Shown here piece after piece: positions 6,738 through 14,558 of a stretch of 21,213 nt of DNA. Under the pieces are notes generated by a model. It did no database searches. It saw only the letters and a list, made by a program, of their open reading frames with translations, and was not told the DNA's origin. Location: the NCBI GenBank assembly GCA_900552015.1, contig URXY01000033.1, forward strand, positions 1 through 21,213, written 5' to 3'. The position numbers and the translations under genes are program-made. This DNA comes from an uncultured Eubacteriales bacterium. Lineage in GTDB: Bacteria; Bacillota; Clostridia; Oscillospirales; Oscillospiraceae. Position 1 is the stretch's first letter, and each line of letters opens with the position of its first letter.

Positions 6738-8615
6738 ATGAAACGCCCCCTCGCGATGCTTCTCTGCCTTGTGCTGATGCTTTCCCTCTATGCGGCCTGT
6801 TCGATGAACGGCGAAAAAACGGCGGACGCTGCGCTGTCCATCACCTTCACGCGCGACAATATGCCGCGGCTGGACGGCTCGACCTCCACCGTGCCGCTGG
6901 CGCTTGCCGTGTGCGCGGAGGTCCTCGGTGAAAGCCGGGAGGAGGTACAGGACCTTGTCCACTTCAACAAGACCACGACGGCGTACTTCAACCTGCTCGA
7001 AGGCAACGCGGATATGCTGATCGTCGGCGAGGCGAATGACGATGTCATGGCGCGGAAGAAGGAGCTGAACTTCGAGTGGGAGAAGCAGCCCTTCGCGACC
7101 GACGCGTTCGTTTTCGTCGTCAATGAGGATAACCCCGTTGACTCCATCACCGTCGAGCAGGCGCGGGACATTTACTCCGGCAAGATCACGAACTGGAAAG
7201 AGCTTGGCGGCGAGGACCGCCCCATCACGGCGCTGCAGCGCAACGAGGGCGCGGGCAGCCAGACACTGATGGAAAAGCTCGTCATGCAGGGCACGCCCAT
7301 GATGGAAGCGCCGACGGAGTACATCGTGACCACGATGGGGCAATTGATGGAGGCCGTCAAGAGCTTCGACGGCTCGCCCGGTGCCATCGGTTACAGCGTT
7401 TACTACTACGCCGAGGAGATGAAGATGGCGCAGGGTCTCAAGCTCCTGAAGCTCGAGGGCGTGGAGCCGAACCCCGAGACCATCCGTTCGGAGACCTATC
7501 CGCTCGTGAACCCGAAATATGTCGTTATCCCGGCGGGCGAGCCTAAGAGCGCGCCGAACAAGGTGCTCTTCAACTGGTTGCTCGGCGAGGAGGGGCAGAC
7601 GCTCATCGCCAAGGAGGGCTATGTCTCCATCCTCGACGTCGGGACCTTCCCCAAGACCGTGCCGCAGGTCGGCGCGCGCCTGAGTGAAGGATACATGGGC
7701 GAGCTGAAGGCGGCGGATGACTACGGTCTGCTCGTTCCCTATGCGGGGCGGCGCTTGATGGACGACTGGCCCGCCGCGACAGGCTGCCTCTACGGCCTGA
7801 TGACGCTCGACGGCGTGGCGGTGACAGACACGGTGTACTCGAACGTCTATTATCCGAGCTACTATGAGAACTACGAGCAGCACCCCATGCCGCTGCTGGC
7901 GCTGGTGCAGGGACAGGAGTCGAACAGGACCGACGGCTTTGAAGAGCGCTATACCGTTGCGGCGGCGGACGGCAGCTGGGTCATGGAGGAGAGCTATCGC
8001 GCGCTGAGTGCGAGCAGGCACGGCCTGCTGCTCTTCGGCGACGACGCACTGACTGTGACGGACACATTCGGCAAGGTCACGCAGAAACTTTCCTATCAGG
8101 AGATGGGCATTTCCGACGAGGACGTGGAGAATATGATCTCCAGTCTCATGTGGGGAGGCGATCCCAGCGGACACCGCAGCGGCGACCGCATTGCGATCAA
8201 CTGGGTCGAGGACGACACCTACGAAAACATCCGATACTATGACCTATCCACCGGGGAGACCGGCGAGATGGCGTGGGACGAATTCGACGCGCTGGACGGC
8301 ATGCCGAGCGAAGACTATGTGGAGCCGACCTACGCCATCGAGAACGCCAACCGATTTGATGATGAAGCTTTTGGCAGCGATGCGCCGGGCTTGCTGAGCG
8401 TGTATGACGCCGATGAAAACGGCGTTGTCCTCCGCTATTACCGAGACGACGGCACGCCCATCGAAAGCCTGACGATGCACGGTGAAAAATGGTACCGGCA
8501 AGCCGCCCTGCGCGGCGGACTCATTGAGGTCCTGGACCTCAACACCGCGGCTTACTATGATCTCGAGACCATGAACTGTGTGTTCGAGACATATCTCGGC
8601 TACGAAGCCGACTGA
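6738..8615 (+). CDS. PstS-like substrate-binding lipoprotein with WG-repeat-like C-terminal half
   Basis: 625 residues, about twice a normal PstS. A lipoprotein signal peptide ends at LYAAC (Cys21, with an unusual Tyr at -3). Residues of about 35-315 are a phosphate-binding-protein fold: DGSTSTVPL at 46-54 and the RNEGAGSQT loop at 168-176 match the anion-binding loops, IYSGKITNWKELGG at 145-158 is a PstS hallmark, and SPGAIGYSVYY follows. From about 320 on there is a separate region with YGLLVPYAGRRLMDDW and LYGLMTLDGVAVTDTVYS, resembling WG/KWG beta repeats. No pstCAB or phoU is adjacent, and terminators lie on both sides, so it is a single-gene unit. It may sense or present an anion rather than feed a transporter. 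The ATG has GAAAGGA in front; an in-frame GTG 9 bp upstream is less likely. Confidence 0.8.
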   Translation: MKRPLAMLLCLVLMLSLYAACSMNGEKTADAALSITFTRDNMPRLDGSTSTVPLALAVCAEVLGESREEVQDLVHFNKTTTAYFNLLEGNADMLIVGEANDDVMARKKELNFEWEKQPFATDAFVFVVNEDNPVDSITVEQARDIYSGKITNWKELGGEDRPITALQRNEGAGSQTLMEKLVMQGTPMMEAPTEYIVTTMGQLMEAVKSFDGSPGAIGYSVYYYAEEMKMAQGLKLLKLEGVEPNPETIRSETYPLVNPKYVVIPAGEPKSAPNKVLFNWLLGEEGQTLIAKEGYVSILDVGTFPKTVPQVGARLSEGYMGELKAADDYGLLVPYAGRRLMDDWPAATGCLYGLMTLDGVAVTDTVYSNVYYPSYYENYEQHPMPLLALVQGQESNRTDGFEERYTVAAADGSWVMEESYRALSASRHGLLLFGDDALTVTDTFGKVTQKLSYQEMGISDEDVENMISSLMWGGDPSGHRSGDRIAINWVEDDTYENIRYYDLSTGETGEMAWDEFDALDGMPSEDYVEPTYAIENANRFDDEAFGSDAPGLLSVYDADENGVVLRYYRDDGTPIESLTMHGEKWYRQAALRGGLIEVLDLNTAAYYDLETMNCVFETYLGYEAD

Positions 8616-8625
8616 GAAGAAAAAA

Positions 8626-8659
8626 GGGGGCACTCTCTGCTTGAGCGCCCCCCCCTTTT
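8626..8659. terminator. Bidirectional terminator between converging genes
   Basis: GGGGGC-A-CTC (8626-8635), loop TCTGCTT, GAG-C-GCCCCC (8643-8652), with one A-C mismatch. Forward it runs into CCCTTTTGC; reverse into TTTTTTCTTCTC. It lies between the PstS-like stop and the EamA stop, 10 bp and 7 bp away. Confidence 0.8.
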
Positions 8660-8666
8660 GCTTTGC

Positions 8667-9626
8667 TTATTTGGATGTTTTCAGCGCTCTGCGCTGGGCA
8701 AGGAGGCCCGGCAGGATCGCGCACAGCGAACCTGTGAGGAAGCAGACGATGCCGACGATCATGTTGAGCGGGATTTCCTCCTTGAGAAAAATGAGCGCGA
8801 AGATCGGCGCCAAGATGGGCTTTAGGAAGAAAATGAGCGACGCCTCCTGCGCCGATGTTTTTTCCATCGCCGTCATGTGGCAGACGAAGCCAGCCGCGGA
8901 GTTGATGCAGCAGATATACAGCAGCGCCGGAAGGGCGGAGGTCGGAATATTCTCAAAGAGCGGCACATCGACAAAGAGGTCCAGCCCCATTGCGCCGTAG
9001 AGCGACGCGCCCGCCGCCGTGCGGCCGAAGAGCAGCAGAAGGGTAAGCTCCGATGCGCCGAAGAGAAAACTCAGGCAGGTGACGGCGATGCCGCCGAAGC
9101 GCGGCGTGCGCTTTTTGCCGAATACGCTGTAGAGCGAGAACATCACGGCGGAGAGGATGGAGAGCACTGCACCCGTGGGGTCGAGCGTCGCATGAATGGG
9201 GTCGATGATGATGAGCGCGGCGGTGAGCTCAAGGACGAGCGCGATGATGTGGTTTTTATGGATATCCTCGTGCAGCAGGAAATGCGCGAGCACCGTGACG
9301 AAGATCGGATTGCAGGAGAAGATGACCGCGACGATGGACGCGCGCGTATAGGTGACGGACATCTGATAGAGCGACATGGCGATGACGACGCACAGAAAGC
9401 CCGAGACTGCGAAAAAGCCGATGTCCTTTCGCGTGAGCACAGCGTTTTTCTTCTTCATCGAGCGCGCGGCGAAGGGAATGAGCAGCACGCCGCCGACGAG
9501 AAAGCGCAGGCAGGTGATCTGCATGGGCGCGAACACACCGTGTACCGTTTTGAGCATGACCTCCATCGTGCTGAAGATGACGGCACAGAGCACAATATAA
9601 AAATAGCCGGAGCGGGAACGGTTCAT
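8667..9626 (-). CDS. DMT-superfamily transporter, EamA family (second)
   Basis: 319 residues on the reverse strand, ten predicted membrane segments in two EamA halves. Recognisable parts are IVLCAVIFSTMEVMLKT at the first helix, MSVTYTRASIVAVIFSCNPIFVTVLAHFLLHEDIHKN at the end of the first half, and KTSAQEASLIFFLKPILAPIFALIFLKEEI in the second. Substrate unknown; relatives export amino acids or metabolites. The open frame extends 165 bp further upstream, but that part crosses the promoter; the ATG at 9626 has AAGGGAG in front and begins MNRSRSGYF. It is transcribed divergently from the T-box operon and converges on the PstS-like gene. Local paralogy with the gene at 1160 is distant. Confidence 0.88.
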   Translation of the reverse strand: MNRSRSGYFYIVLCAVIFSTMEVMLKTVHGVFAPMQITCLRFLVGGVLLIPFAARSMKKKNAVLTRKDIGFFAVSGFLCVVIAMSLYQMSVTYTRASIVAVIFSCNPIFVTVLAHFLLHEDIHKNHIIALVLELTAALIIIDPIHATLDPTGAVLSILSAVMFSLYSVFGKKRTPRFGGIAVTCLSFLFGASELTLLLLFGRTAAGASLYGAMGLDLFVDVPLFENIPTSALPALLYICCINSAAGFVCHMTAMEKTSAQEASLIFFLKPILAPIFALIFLKEEIPLNMIVGIVCFLTGSLCAILPGLLAQRRALKTSK

Positions 9627-9658
9627 AATAGTTCTCCCTTCATGTATCAAACGACAGC

Positions 9659-9687
9659 AGTATATGCCATTTTCTGCCCAAAGGCAA
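9659..9687 (-). promoter_or_regulatory. Sigma-A promoter for the reverse EamA gene
   Basis: On the reverse strand TTGCCT (9687-9682), 17 bp, TATACT (9664-9659). Its -35 box is only 7 bp from the -35 box of the divergent T-box promoter, so the two polymerases would compete for the same stretch. Confidence 0.65.
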
Positions 9688-9694
9688 GGGATGC

Positions 9695-9722
9695 TTGACA
9701 AAAGCTGAATTTGAGATATAAT
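9695..9722 (+). promoter_or_regulatory. Consensus sigma-A promoter for the T-box operon
   Basis: TTGACA (9695-9700), 16 bp, TATAAT (9717-9722): both boxes match consensus exactly. Transcription should begin near 9729-9731 and enter the T-box leader directly. Confidence 0.8.
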
Positions 9723-9730
9723 AACGCAAG

Positions 9731-9964
9731 TAAAACGCGATGAAAAAGTCAGCTTTGCAGACGGGCCTGAAGCGAGAGGGGAATGGTGCAAGCCCTCGGC
9801 AACCGGTGCGAAGCAGCCGCTTTGGAGCAGTCCGCGAGGAGCGGAACGTCTCGTCCCCGTTACCGGACGGCTAAGATGCTTTCCTGAATGGAAAGATAAT
9901 TAGGGTGGTACCGTGAAGTGTCAAGTCTTCGCCCCTATGATAGGGACGGGGGCTTTATTTTTTT
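9731..9964 (+). promoter_or_regulatory. T-box riboswitch leader, probable tRNA-Ala (GCC specifier)
   Basis: The invariant T-box core AGGGTGGTACCG is at 9902-9913, followed by a terminator that can be replaced by the antiterminator. The distal Stem I part GCGAGAGGGGAATGGTGCAA (AG bulge and loop) is at 9772-9791, and the late-Stem-I signature TTTGGAGCAG at 9821-9830. In T-boxes the specifier triplet plus a purine normally sits directly before the CTCTGGAG-like element; here that gives GCC at 9816-9818 followed by G, an alanine codon. This agrees with alaS downstream. Uncharged tRNA-Ala would stabilise the antiterminator and allow read-through into the five-gene operon. The element itself is certain; the specifier register is inferred by hand. 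Confidence 0.93.
9925..9964 (+). terminator. T-box leader terminator
   Basis: GTCTTCGCCCCT (9925-9936), loop ATGAT, AGGGACGGGGGC (9942-9953), then TTTATTTTTTT. The pairing uses three G-U pairs and one C-A mismatch. GCCCCT can instead pair with AGGG of the T-box core, giving the antiterminator. Confidence 0.88.
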
Positions 9965-9982
9965 GAGGAAAGGAACACGATC

Positions 9983-10399
9983 ATGCACAAAAAAGTGTGC
10001 CTGCTGTTATCGCTCGCTCTGCTGCTGGCGCTCGCCTTGAGCGGCTGCAAGGGCAACAAGCTGCCCGACGGCATGGACGAGGATAAGGTCGTGAGCAGCG
10101 GCATCTCAGTGATGCGTCAGCTTGCCGACGGCAAGTATGAAGAGGTCTACGATTCGCTGCGCGAGGACGTGCGCGAACAGACAAGCGCCGACGCTATCCA
10201 AACGATGATGGAGACTGCGACCGAGGGACGCGGCAGCTTCAAAAAGGTCAAGGATTCGATGGCGACCGGTGTGACGGACGCGGACGAACCGCACGCCATC
10301 GCTGTTATCCGCGCAAAATACGAAAAAAAGTCCGTCATCTTCCGCATCGCCTTTGATACGGAGATGGAGCTCATCGGACTGGACGTGAGAGGGAAGTGA
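9983..10399 (+). CDS. DUF3887-type lipoprotein
   Basis: 138 residues. A classical lipoprotein signal runs MHKKVCLLLSLALLLALALSGC, with lipobox LSGC and Cys22. The mature part (VMRQLADGKYEEVYDSLREDV near residues 44-64, then a beta-rich tail) has the shape of DUF3887, a small NTF2-like domain of unknown role that is common on Gram-positive lipoproteins. It is anchored on the outer face of the membrane. AGGAAAGG precedes the ATG. It is the first gene after the Ala T-box and lies 4 bp before the acetyltransferase, so its expression should rise when tRNA-Ala is uncharged. The reason for that link is not known. Confidence 0.7.
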   Translation: MHKKVCLLLSLALLLALALSGCKGNKLPDGMDEDKVVSSGISVMRQLADGKYEEVYDSLREDVREQTSADAIQTMMETATEGRGSFKKVKDSMATGVTDADEPHAIAVIRAKYEKKSVIFRIAFDTEMELIGLDVRGK

Positions 10400-10403
10400 G
10401 CAA

Positions 10404-11069
10404 ATGACGAGAACAGTCATCGACATGACGAAGGACCCGCGCGGTGGCCAGTTTGAATATTTCCGCTCGATGAGCGACCCCTGGGCAGGCATCACGGTGC
10501 CGGTGGATATTACGGATCTTCTTGCTTCGCTTAACGGCCGTCCGTTTTTCCTCAGCTATCTCTATGCGGTGATGCGCGCGGCGAACGCCGTGCCCGAGCT
10601 GCGGCGGAGATTGCTGCCCGACGGTCAGGTCGTTGAGTATGATCACTGTGACCCGTCGTACACCGTGATGAAGCCCGACGGCACGGGCGTTTACGTCTAC
10701 TGCCTGCTCGAAGACGACCTTTCATCGTATGATAAGTTCGTCGCCGAGGGCAAGCGGCGGCAGAAGGAGACGCTCGCGCGCGGCACGCTGACCGAGGATG
10801 GCGACGTGCTGTCGCATTTCTTCGTCTCCTGTGTGCCGTGGCTCTACTACACGCAGATCAAAGAGCCCGCCGGCGGCGCAGACGACAGCAATCCGCGCTT
10901 CGCCTGGGGAAAATATCGCGAGGAAAACGGCCGCATGATGCTGCCGATGTCACTTTTCATCAACCACGCGCTCTGCGACGGATGGCACGTCACGCAGTTC
11001 TATCAAAATCTCGACCGTGAGCTCGCGGAATTGAGCGCTTATCTGAAAACACAGAACAAACAACAGTAA
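10404..11069 (+). CDS. CAT-like acyltransferase (type A chloramphenicol acetyltransferase family)
   Basis: 221 residues, full length for a trimeric CAT. The family active-site block HHxxxDGxH appears as NHALCDGWH at residues 187-195: His188, Asp192 and His195 are kept and the first His is Asn. Other family-like parts are PFFLSYLYAVMRAANAVPELR (47-67), DPSYTVMKPDG (83-93) and SCVPWLYYTQI (142-152), which correspond to the acceptor pocket of known CATs. It should transfer an acetyl group from acetyl-CoA to a hydroxyl; whether the acceptor is chloramphenicol or a native metabolite is not readable. Its operon position between a T-box and alaS argues for a housekeeping role over acquired resistance. 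alaS starts 27 bp after it. Confidence 0.78.
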   Translation: MTRTVIDMTKDPRGGQFEYFRSMSDPWAGITVPVDITDLLASLNGRPFFLSYLYAVMRAANAVPELRRRLLPDGQVVEYDHCDPSYTVMKPDGTGVYVYCLLEDDLSSYDKFVAEGKRRQKETLARGTLTEDGDVLSHFFVSCVPWLYYTQIKEPAGGADDSNPRFAWGKYREENGRMMLPMSLFINHALCDGWHVTQFYQNLDRELAELSAYLKTQNKQQ

Positions 11070-11096
11070 ATTTTACAATAAAAGGAGAAACCAACC

Positions 11097-13766
11097 ATGT
11101 CTCAGCCCAAGTATTACGGTCTCAATGAGCTGCGGGAAATGTTCCTGCACTTTTTTGAGACGAAAGGCCATCTGCGCCTGCCCAGCTTTTCCCTGATCCC
11201 GCAGAACGACGCGTCGCTGCTGCTCATCAACTCCGGTATGGCGCCGATGAAGCCGTTCTTCACCGGCGAGCAGGAGCCCCCGCGCCACCGCGTGACCACC
11301 TGCCAGAAGTGCATCCGCACCGGCGACATCGAGAACATCGGCCACACCGCGCGCCACGGCACGTACTTTGAAATGCTCGGCAACTTCTCGTTCGGCGACT
11401 ATTTCAAGACCGAGGCCATCCACTGGGCGTGGGAATTCCTGACGAGCCCCGAGTGGGTCGGCCTCGACCCGAACCGCCTGTATCCCTCTGTTTTCGCCGG
11501 CAACGAGACCACACCCGCCGACGACGAGGCGTTCCGCATCTGGCACGAGGAGATCGGCATCCCCGAGGACCGCATCTTCAAGTTCGGCAAGGAGGACAAC
11601 TTCTGGGAGCACGGCTCCGGTCCGTGCGGCCCCTGCTCTGAAATTTACTACGACCGCGGCGAAAAGTACGGCTGCGGAAAGCCCGGCTGCACCGTCGGCT
11701 GCGACTGCGACCGCTATATGGAGGTCTGGAACATCGTCTTCTCCCAGTTCGACAACGACGGCCACGACCACTACACCGAGCTAAAGCAGAAGAATATCGA
11801 TACCGGCATGGGTCTTGAGCGCTTGGCCGTTGTGTGCCAGGACGTTGATTCGCTCTTCGATGTCGACACGGTCATGAACATCACGAACAAGGTCACGGAG
11901 ATCACCGGCGCGAGCTACGGCCAGAGCCGCGAGAAGGACGTGTCCCTGCGCGTCATCACCGACCACATCCGCTCGGCTTCCTTTATGATCTGCGACGGCG
12001 TGCTGCCCAGCAACGAGGGCCGCGGCTACGTGCTGCGCCGCCTGCTGAGAAGAGCCGCCCGCCACGGCAAGCTCCTCGGCGTCGACCGTCCGTTCCTCTA
12101 TGAGGTCGTGGATACGGTCGTGCACGAGAACGAAGGCCATTATCCCGAACTGCGCGAGCGTCAGGCCTATATCACCAAGGTCATCCGCACCGAGGAGGAG
12201 AACTTTGCCAAGACCATCGACGGCGGCATGAAGATATTCACCGAGCTGCTTTCCGCCCACAAGGAGAAGGGCGAGACCGTCTTCTCCGGCGCGGACGCGT
12301 TCAAGCTGTACGACACCTACGGCTTCCCCATCGACCTGACGGTCGAGATGGTCGAGGACGAGGGCATGACGCTCGACCGCAAGGCCTTTGACCACGAGAT
12401 GCAGGAGCAGAAGACCCGCGCCCGCGAGGCGCGCAAGGCGCTCGGTGACCTCGGCTGGGCGGGCGTTGAGTTCGGCAAGGACATTCCGTCCACGGAATTT
12501 GTCGGCTACGACCACGATTCCGTCGACGATGCGAAGGTCGTCGCGCTGGTGGTCGAGGGTGAGCAGGCCGAGGCTATGATGAGCGGTGTTGAGGGCATCG
12601 TCGTCCTCGACAAGACCCCGTTCTACGCCGAAATGGGCGGCCAGATCGGCGACACGGGCGTCATCCGCTGCGGCGAGGCCGTGTTCGAGGTCACGGATGT
12701 TCAGAAGAACAAGGGCGGCAAGTTTATGCACACCGGTAAGGTCATCCACGGCAGCTTCCAGCTCGGCGACACCGTGACGGCATCCATTGATGTGGAGCGC
12801 CGCATGGCCATCCGCCGCGGCCACACGGCCACCCATCTTCTCGACGCCGCGCTCAAGGCGGTGCTCGGCGACCACGTGCATCAGGCCGGTTCTCTGGTCG
12901 AGCCCGACCGTCTGCGCTTCGACTTCACGCACTTTGAGTCCATCACGCCCGAGCAGCTGCTCGCGGTCGATACCTTCGTCAACGACGCGATCCTGCGCGG
13001 CATCCCTGTTGTGACCGAGGTGCTGCCCATCGAGGAAGCGAAAAAGAAGGGCGCTGTCGCCATGTTTGGCGAAAAGTACGGCGACGTTGTCCGCGTGGTC
13101 GAGATGGGCGATGTGTCCATGGAGTTCTGCGGCGGTACGCACCTTGACAACACCGCCAAGGTCGGCCTCTTCCGCATCAAGAGCGAGGGCAGCGTTGCCT
13201 CCGGCGTGCGCCGCATCGAGGCTATCACCGGCAAACAGACGCTCGAAGAGCTTAGAAGCGGCCAGGAGAAGCTCATCCGCGCGGCGCAGCTCCTCAAGAC
13301 CACGTCGAACGAGCTCGAAAGCCGCATCGGCGGCATGCTGAGCGAGATGAAGGAGATCAAGAGCCAGCTTGAAAAGTTCAAGGAGCAGGCATCGCTCGGC
13401 GAGGCGCGCACGTTCCTGACCTCCGCCAAGGAAGTGAAGGGCCTGAAGCTCGTCACCGCCCAGCGCGACGGCATGGACGCGAATGCCCTGCGCAAGCTCG
13501 GCGACTTCCTGCGCGACAAGGAGCCCAAGATCGTCGGCGTGCTCGCCTCCGTCAATGACGGCAAGGTCACGCTTCTGGCCGTGTGCGGCAAGGAAGCGGT
13601 CGCAAGCGGAATCAAGGCAGGCGATATCATCAAGGCCATCGCGCCTATCTGCGGCGGCAAGGGCGGCGGCAAGCCCGACTCTGCCATGGGCGGCGGCACG
13701 GAAGTCAGCAAGGTCGACGACGCGCTCGCGGCGGTGGATGATCTCATCCTGAGCAAGCTCGGCTGA
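11097..13766 (+). CDS. alaS: Alanyl-tRNA synthetase
   Basis: 889 residues, the normal full length. It charges tRNA-Ala and edits Ser and Gly mischarging. In order: class II catalytic core (FFETKGHLRLPSFSLIP, INSGMAPMKPFF, RHGTYFEMLGNFSFGDYFK), tRNA-recognition region, editing domain with the zinc motif HTATH (His576, His580) plus CGGTH (Cys678, His682), then a coiled coil and a DHHA1-type C-Ala domain ending in CGGKGGGKPDSAMGGG. All editing ligands are present. AAAAGGAG precedes the ATG. It is the third gene of the operon governed by the Ala T-box, with no promoter or terminator seen in the 27 bp before it. Its stop overlaps the next start (TGATG). Confidence 0.98.
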   Translation: MSQPKYYGLNELREMFLHFFETKGHLRLPSFSLIPQNDASLLLINSGMAPMKPFFTGEQEPPRHRVTTCQKCIRTGDIENIGHTARHGTYFEMLGNFSFGDYFKTEAIHWAWEFLTSPEWVGLDPNRLYPSVFAGNETTPADDEAFRIWHEEIGIPEDRIFKFGKEDNFWEHGSGPCGPCSEIYYDRGEKYGCGKPGCTVGCDCDRYMEVWNIVFSQFDNDGHDHYTELKQKNIDTGMGLERLAVVCQDVDSLFDVDTVMNITNKVTEITGASYGQSREKDVSLRVITDHIRSASFMICDGVLPSNEGRGYVLRRLLRRAARHGKLLGVDRPFLYEVVDTVVHENEGHYPELRERQAYITKVIRTEEENFAKTIDGGMKIFTELLSAHKEKGETVFSGADAFKLYDTYGFPIDLTVEMVEDEGMTLDRKAFDHEMQEQKTRAREARKALGDLGWAGVEFGKDIPSTEFVGYDHDSVDDAKVVALVVEGEQAEAMMSGVEGIVVLDKTPFYAEMGGQIGDTGVIRCGEAVFEVTDVQKNKGGKFMHTGKVIHGSFQLGDTVTASIDVERRMAIRRGHTATHLLDAALKAVLGDHVHQAGSLVEPDRLRFDFTHFESITPEQLLAVDTFVNDAILRGIPVVTEVLPIEEAKKKGAVAMFGEKYGDVVRVVEMGDVSMEFCGGTHLDNTAKVGLFRIKSEGSVASGVRRIEAITGKQTLEELRSGQEKLIRAAQLLKTTSNELESRIGGMLSEMKEIKSQLEKFKEQASLGEARTFLTSAKEVKGLKLVTAQRDGMDANALRKLGDFLRDKEPKIVGVLASVNDGKVTLLAVCGKEAVASGIKAGDIIKAIAPICGGKGGGKPDSAMGGGTEVSKVDDALAAVDDLILSKLG

Positions 13767-13945
13767 TGGCGGCGTTACCGAAAGATCCGGCGATGCTGCT
13801 GAGCGCCGTGAATATGAAGCTGCGCGATTTTTACGATTCTCTCGATGCGCTGTGCGACGATCTGGACGTTGCGCGCGAGAGCATCGAAACATCGCTTGCG
13901 GGCATCGGATACACCTACGATTCCGAGAAAAATCAATTTGTGTAA
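13766..13945 (+). CDS. DUF4250 domain small protein
   Basis: A 59-residue frame that starts on the last base of the alaS stop codon (TGATG), so its translation is probably coupled to alaS. It reads ALPKDPAMLLSAVNMKLRDF at residues 3-22, then DSLDALCDDLDV, and ends GYTYDSEKNQFV. This matches the family pattern of DUF4250 as I know it (LPKDPxMLLSxxNxKLRDxYxSLDxLCxDLD, ending YDxxxNQF). The family function is unknown; the length and the coil-turn-helix look suggest a small helical, possibly DNA- or RNA-binding, protein. A gap of 34 bp with its own AAAGGAG site leads to hinT, so it probably shares the T-box transcript. Confidence 0.85.
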   Translation: MAALPKDPAMLLSAVNMKLRDFYDSLDALCDDLDVARESIETSLAGIGYTYDSEKNQFV

Positions 13946-13979
13946 GATGAAATTACTTTACAGAAAGGAGCGATAAAAC

Positions 13980-14318
13980 ATGTCTGATTGTCTATTCTGC
14001 AAGATCATCGCGGGCGATATCCCGTCGAACAAGGTCTACGAGGACGAGCTCTGCTACGCCTTCAACGACATCGCGCCGCAGGCACCGGTGCACTTCCTCG
14101 TGATCCCGAAGGCGCACATCGCATCTGTCGCGGGCGTGAACGAAGAGAACAGCGCCGTCGTCGCGCACATCTTCGAGGTCATCGCCAAGCTCACCAAGGA
14201 GAAGGGCATTGAGAGCTACCGCGTCGTGTCCAACATCGGCGAGCAGGCGGGACAGAGCGTGCCGCATCTGCATTTTCATGTTCTCGCCGGCCGCGACATG
14301 ACTTGGCCTCCGGGCTGA
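13980..14318 (+). CDS. hinT: HIT family protein (HinT-like purine nucleoside phosphoramidase)
   Basis: 112 residues, standard length. The histidine triad HxHxH is in VPHLHFHVL with His96, His98 and His100, and CLFCKI at residues 4-9 gives the pair of Cys often seen in zinc-binding bacterial HITs. HinT proteins cleave AMP from lysine or other amines, including adducts derived from aminoacyl-AMP made by aminoacyl-tRNA synthetases; this makes its place behind alaS sensible, though the link is inference. AAAGGAG precedes the ATG. It is probably the last gene of the T-box operon; no classical terminator follows, and the hairpin-rich repeat element begins 50 bp downstream. Confidence 0.93.
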   Translation: MSDCLFCKIIAGDIPSNKVYEDELCYAFNDIAPQAPVHFLVIPKAHIASVAGVNEENSAVVAHIFEVIAKLTKEKGIESYRVVSNIGEQAGQSVPHLHFHVLAGRDMTWPPG

Positions 14319-14367
14319 TTGTTTTCCCGTAGGGGAAGCGAAATTGGCAGCGCGCAGCGCTGCACGT

Positions 14368-14558
14368 TGTTCCCGCACCGTGCGGGAGTGCGCTAAAGGG
14401 GGATACTCTCTTTCTCGAAAGAGAGTATCCCCCTTAAACCCCCGAGAGAAAGGACGAGGGGAGCCCCCCTCGACCCCCGACATTGCGGGTTTGTAGATTG
14501 AATGACTGCACGCGCTGCGCAGTGAGGGTGCGGTGTACATGGCTTCGCCATGAATCCC
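14368..14558 (+). repeat. Hairpin repeat, copy A (forward)
   Basis: About 190 bp, closely similar to 21024-21213. The final 27 bases, from GTGTACATGGC to GAATCCCT, are identical in both copies, as is the core GAATGACTGCACGCGCTGCG. Confidence 0.85.

Noticed and set aside
6372..8174. 600-residue reverse frame over the MazG-like and PstS-like genes
   Set aside because: It crosses a strong terminator and two real genes, with Arg/His/Leu-rich shadow composition.
11781..13892. 703-residue open frame on the reverse strand across alaS
   Set aside because: It is antisense to a complete alaS with every motif in place; long reverse frames are common in GC-rich genes. Low-complexity Ala/Leu/Arg/Asp composition and no ribosome site.
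14330..14337. TTCCC-GTAG-GGGAA hairpin just after hinT as terminator
   Set aside because: Only 5 bp of stem and no following U-tract; not listed as a feature.
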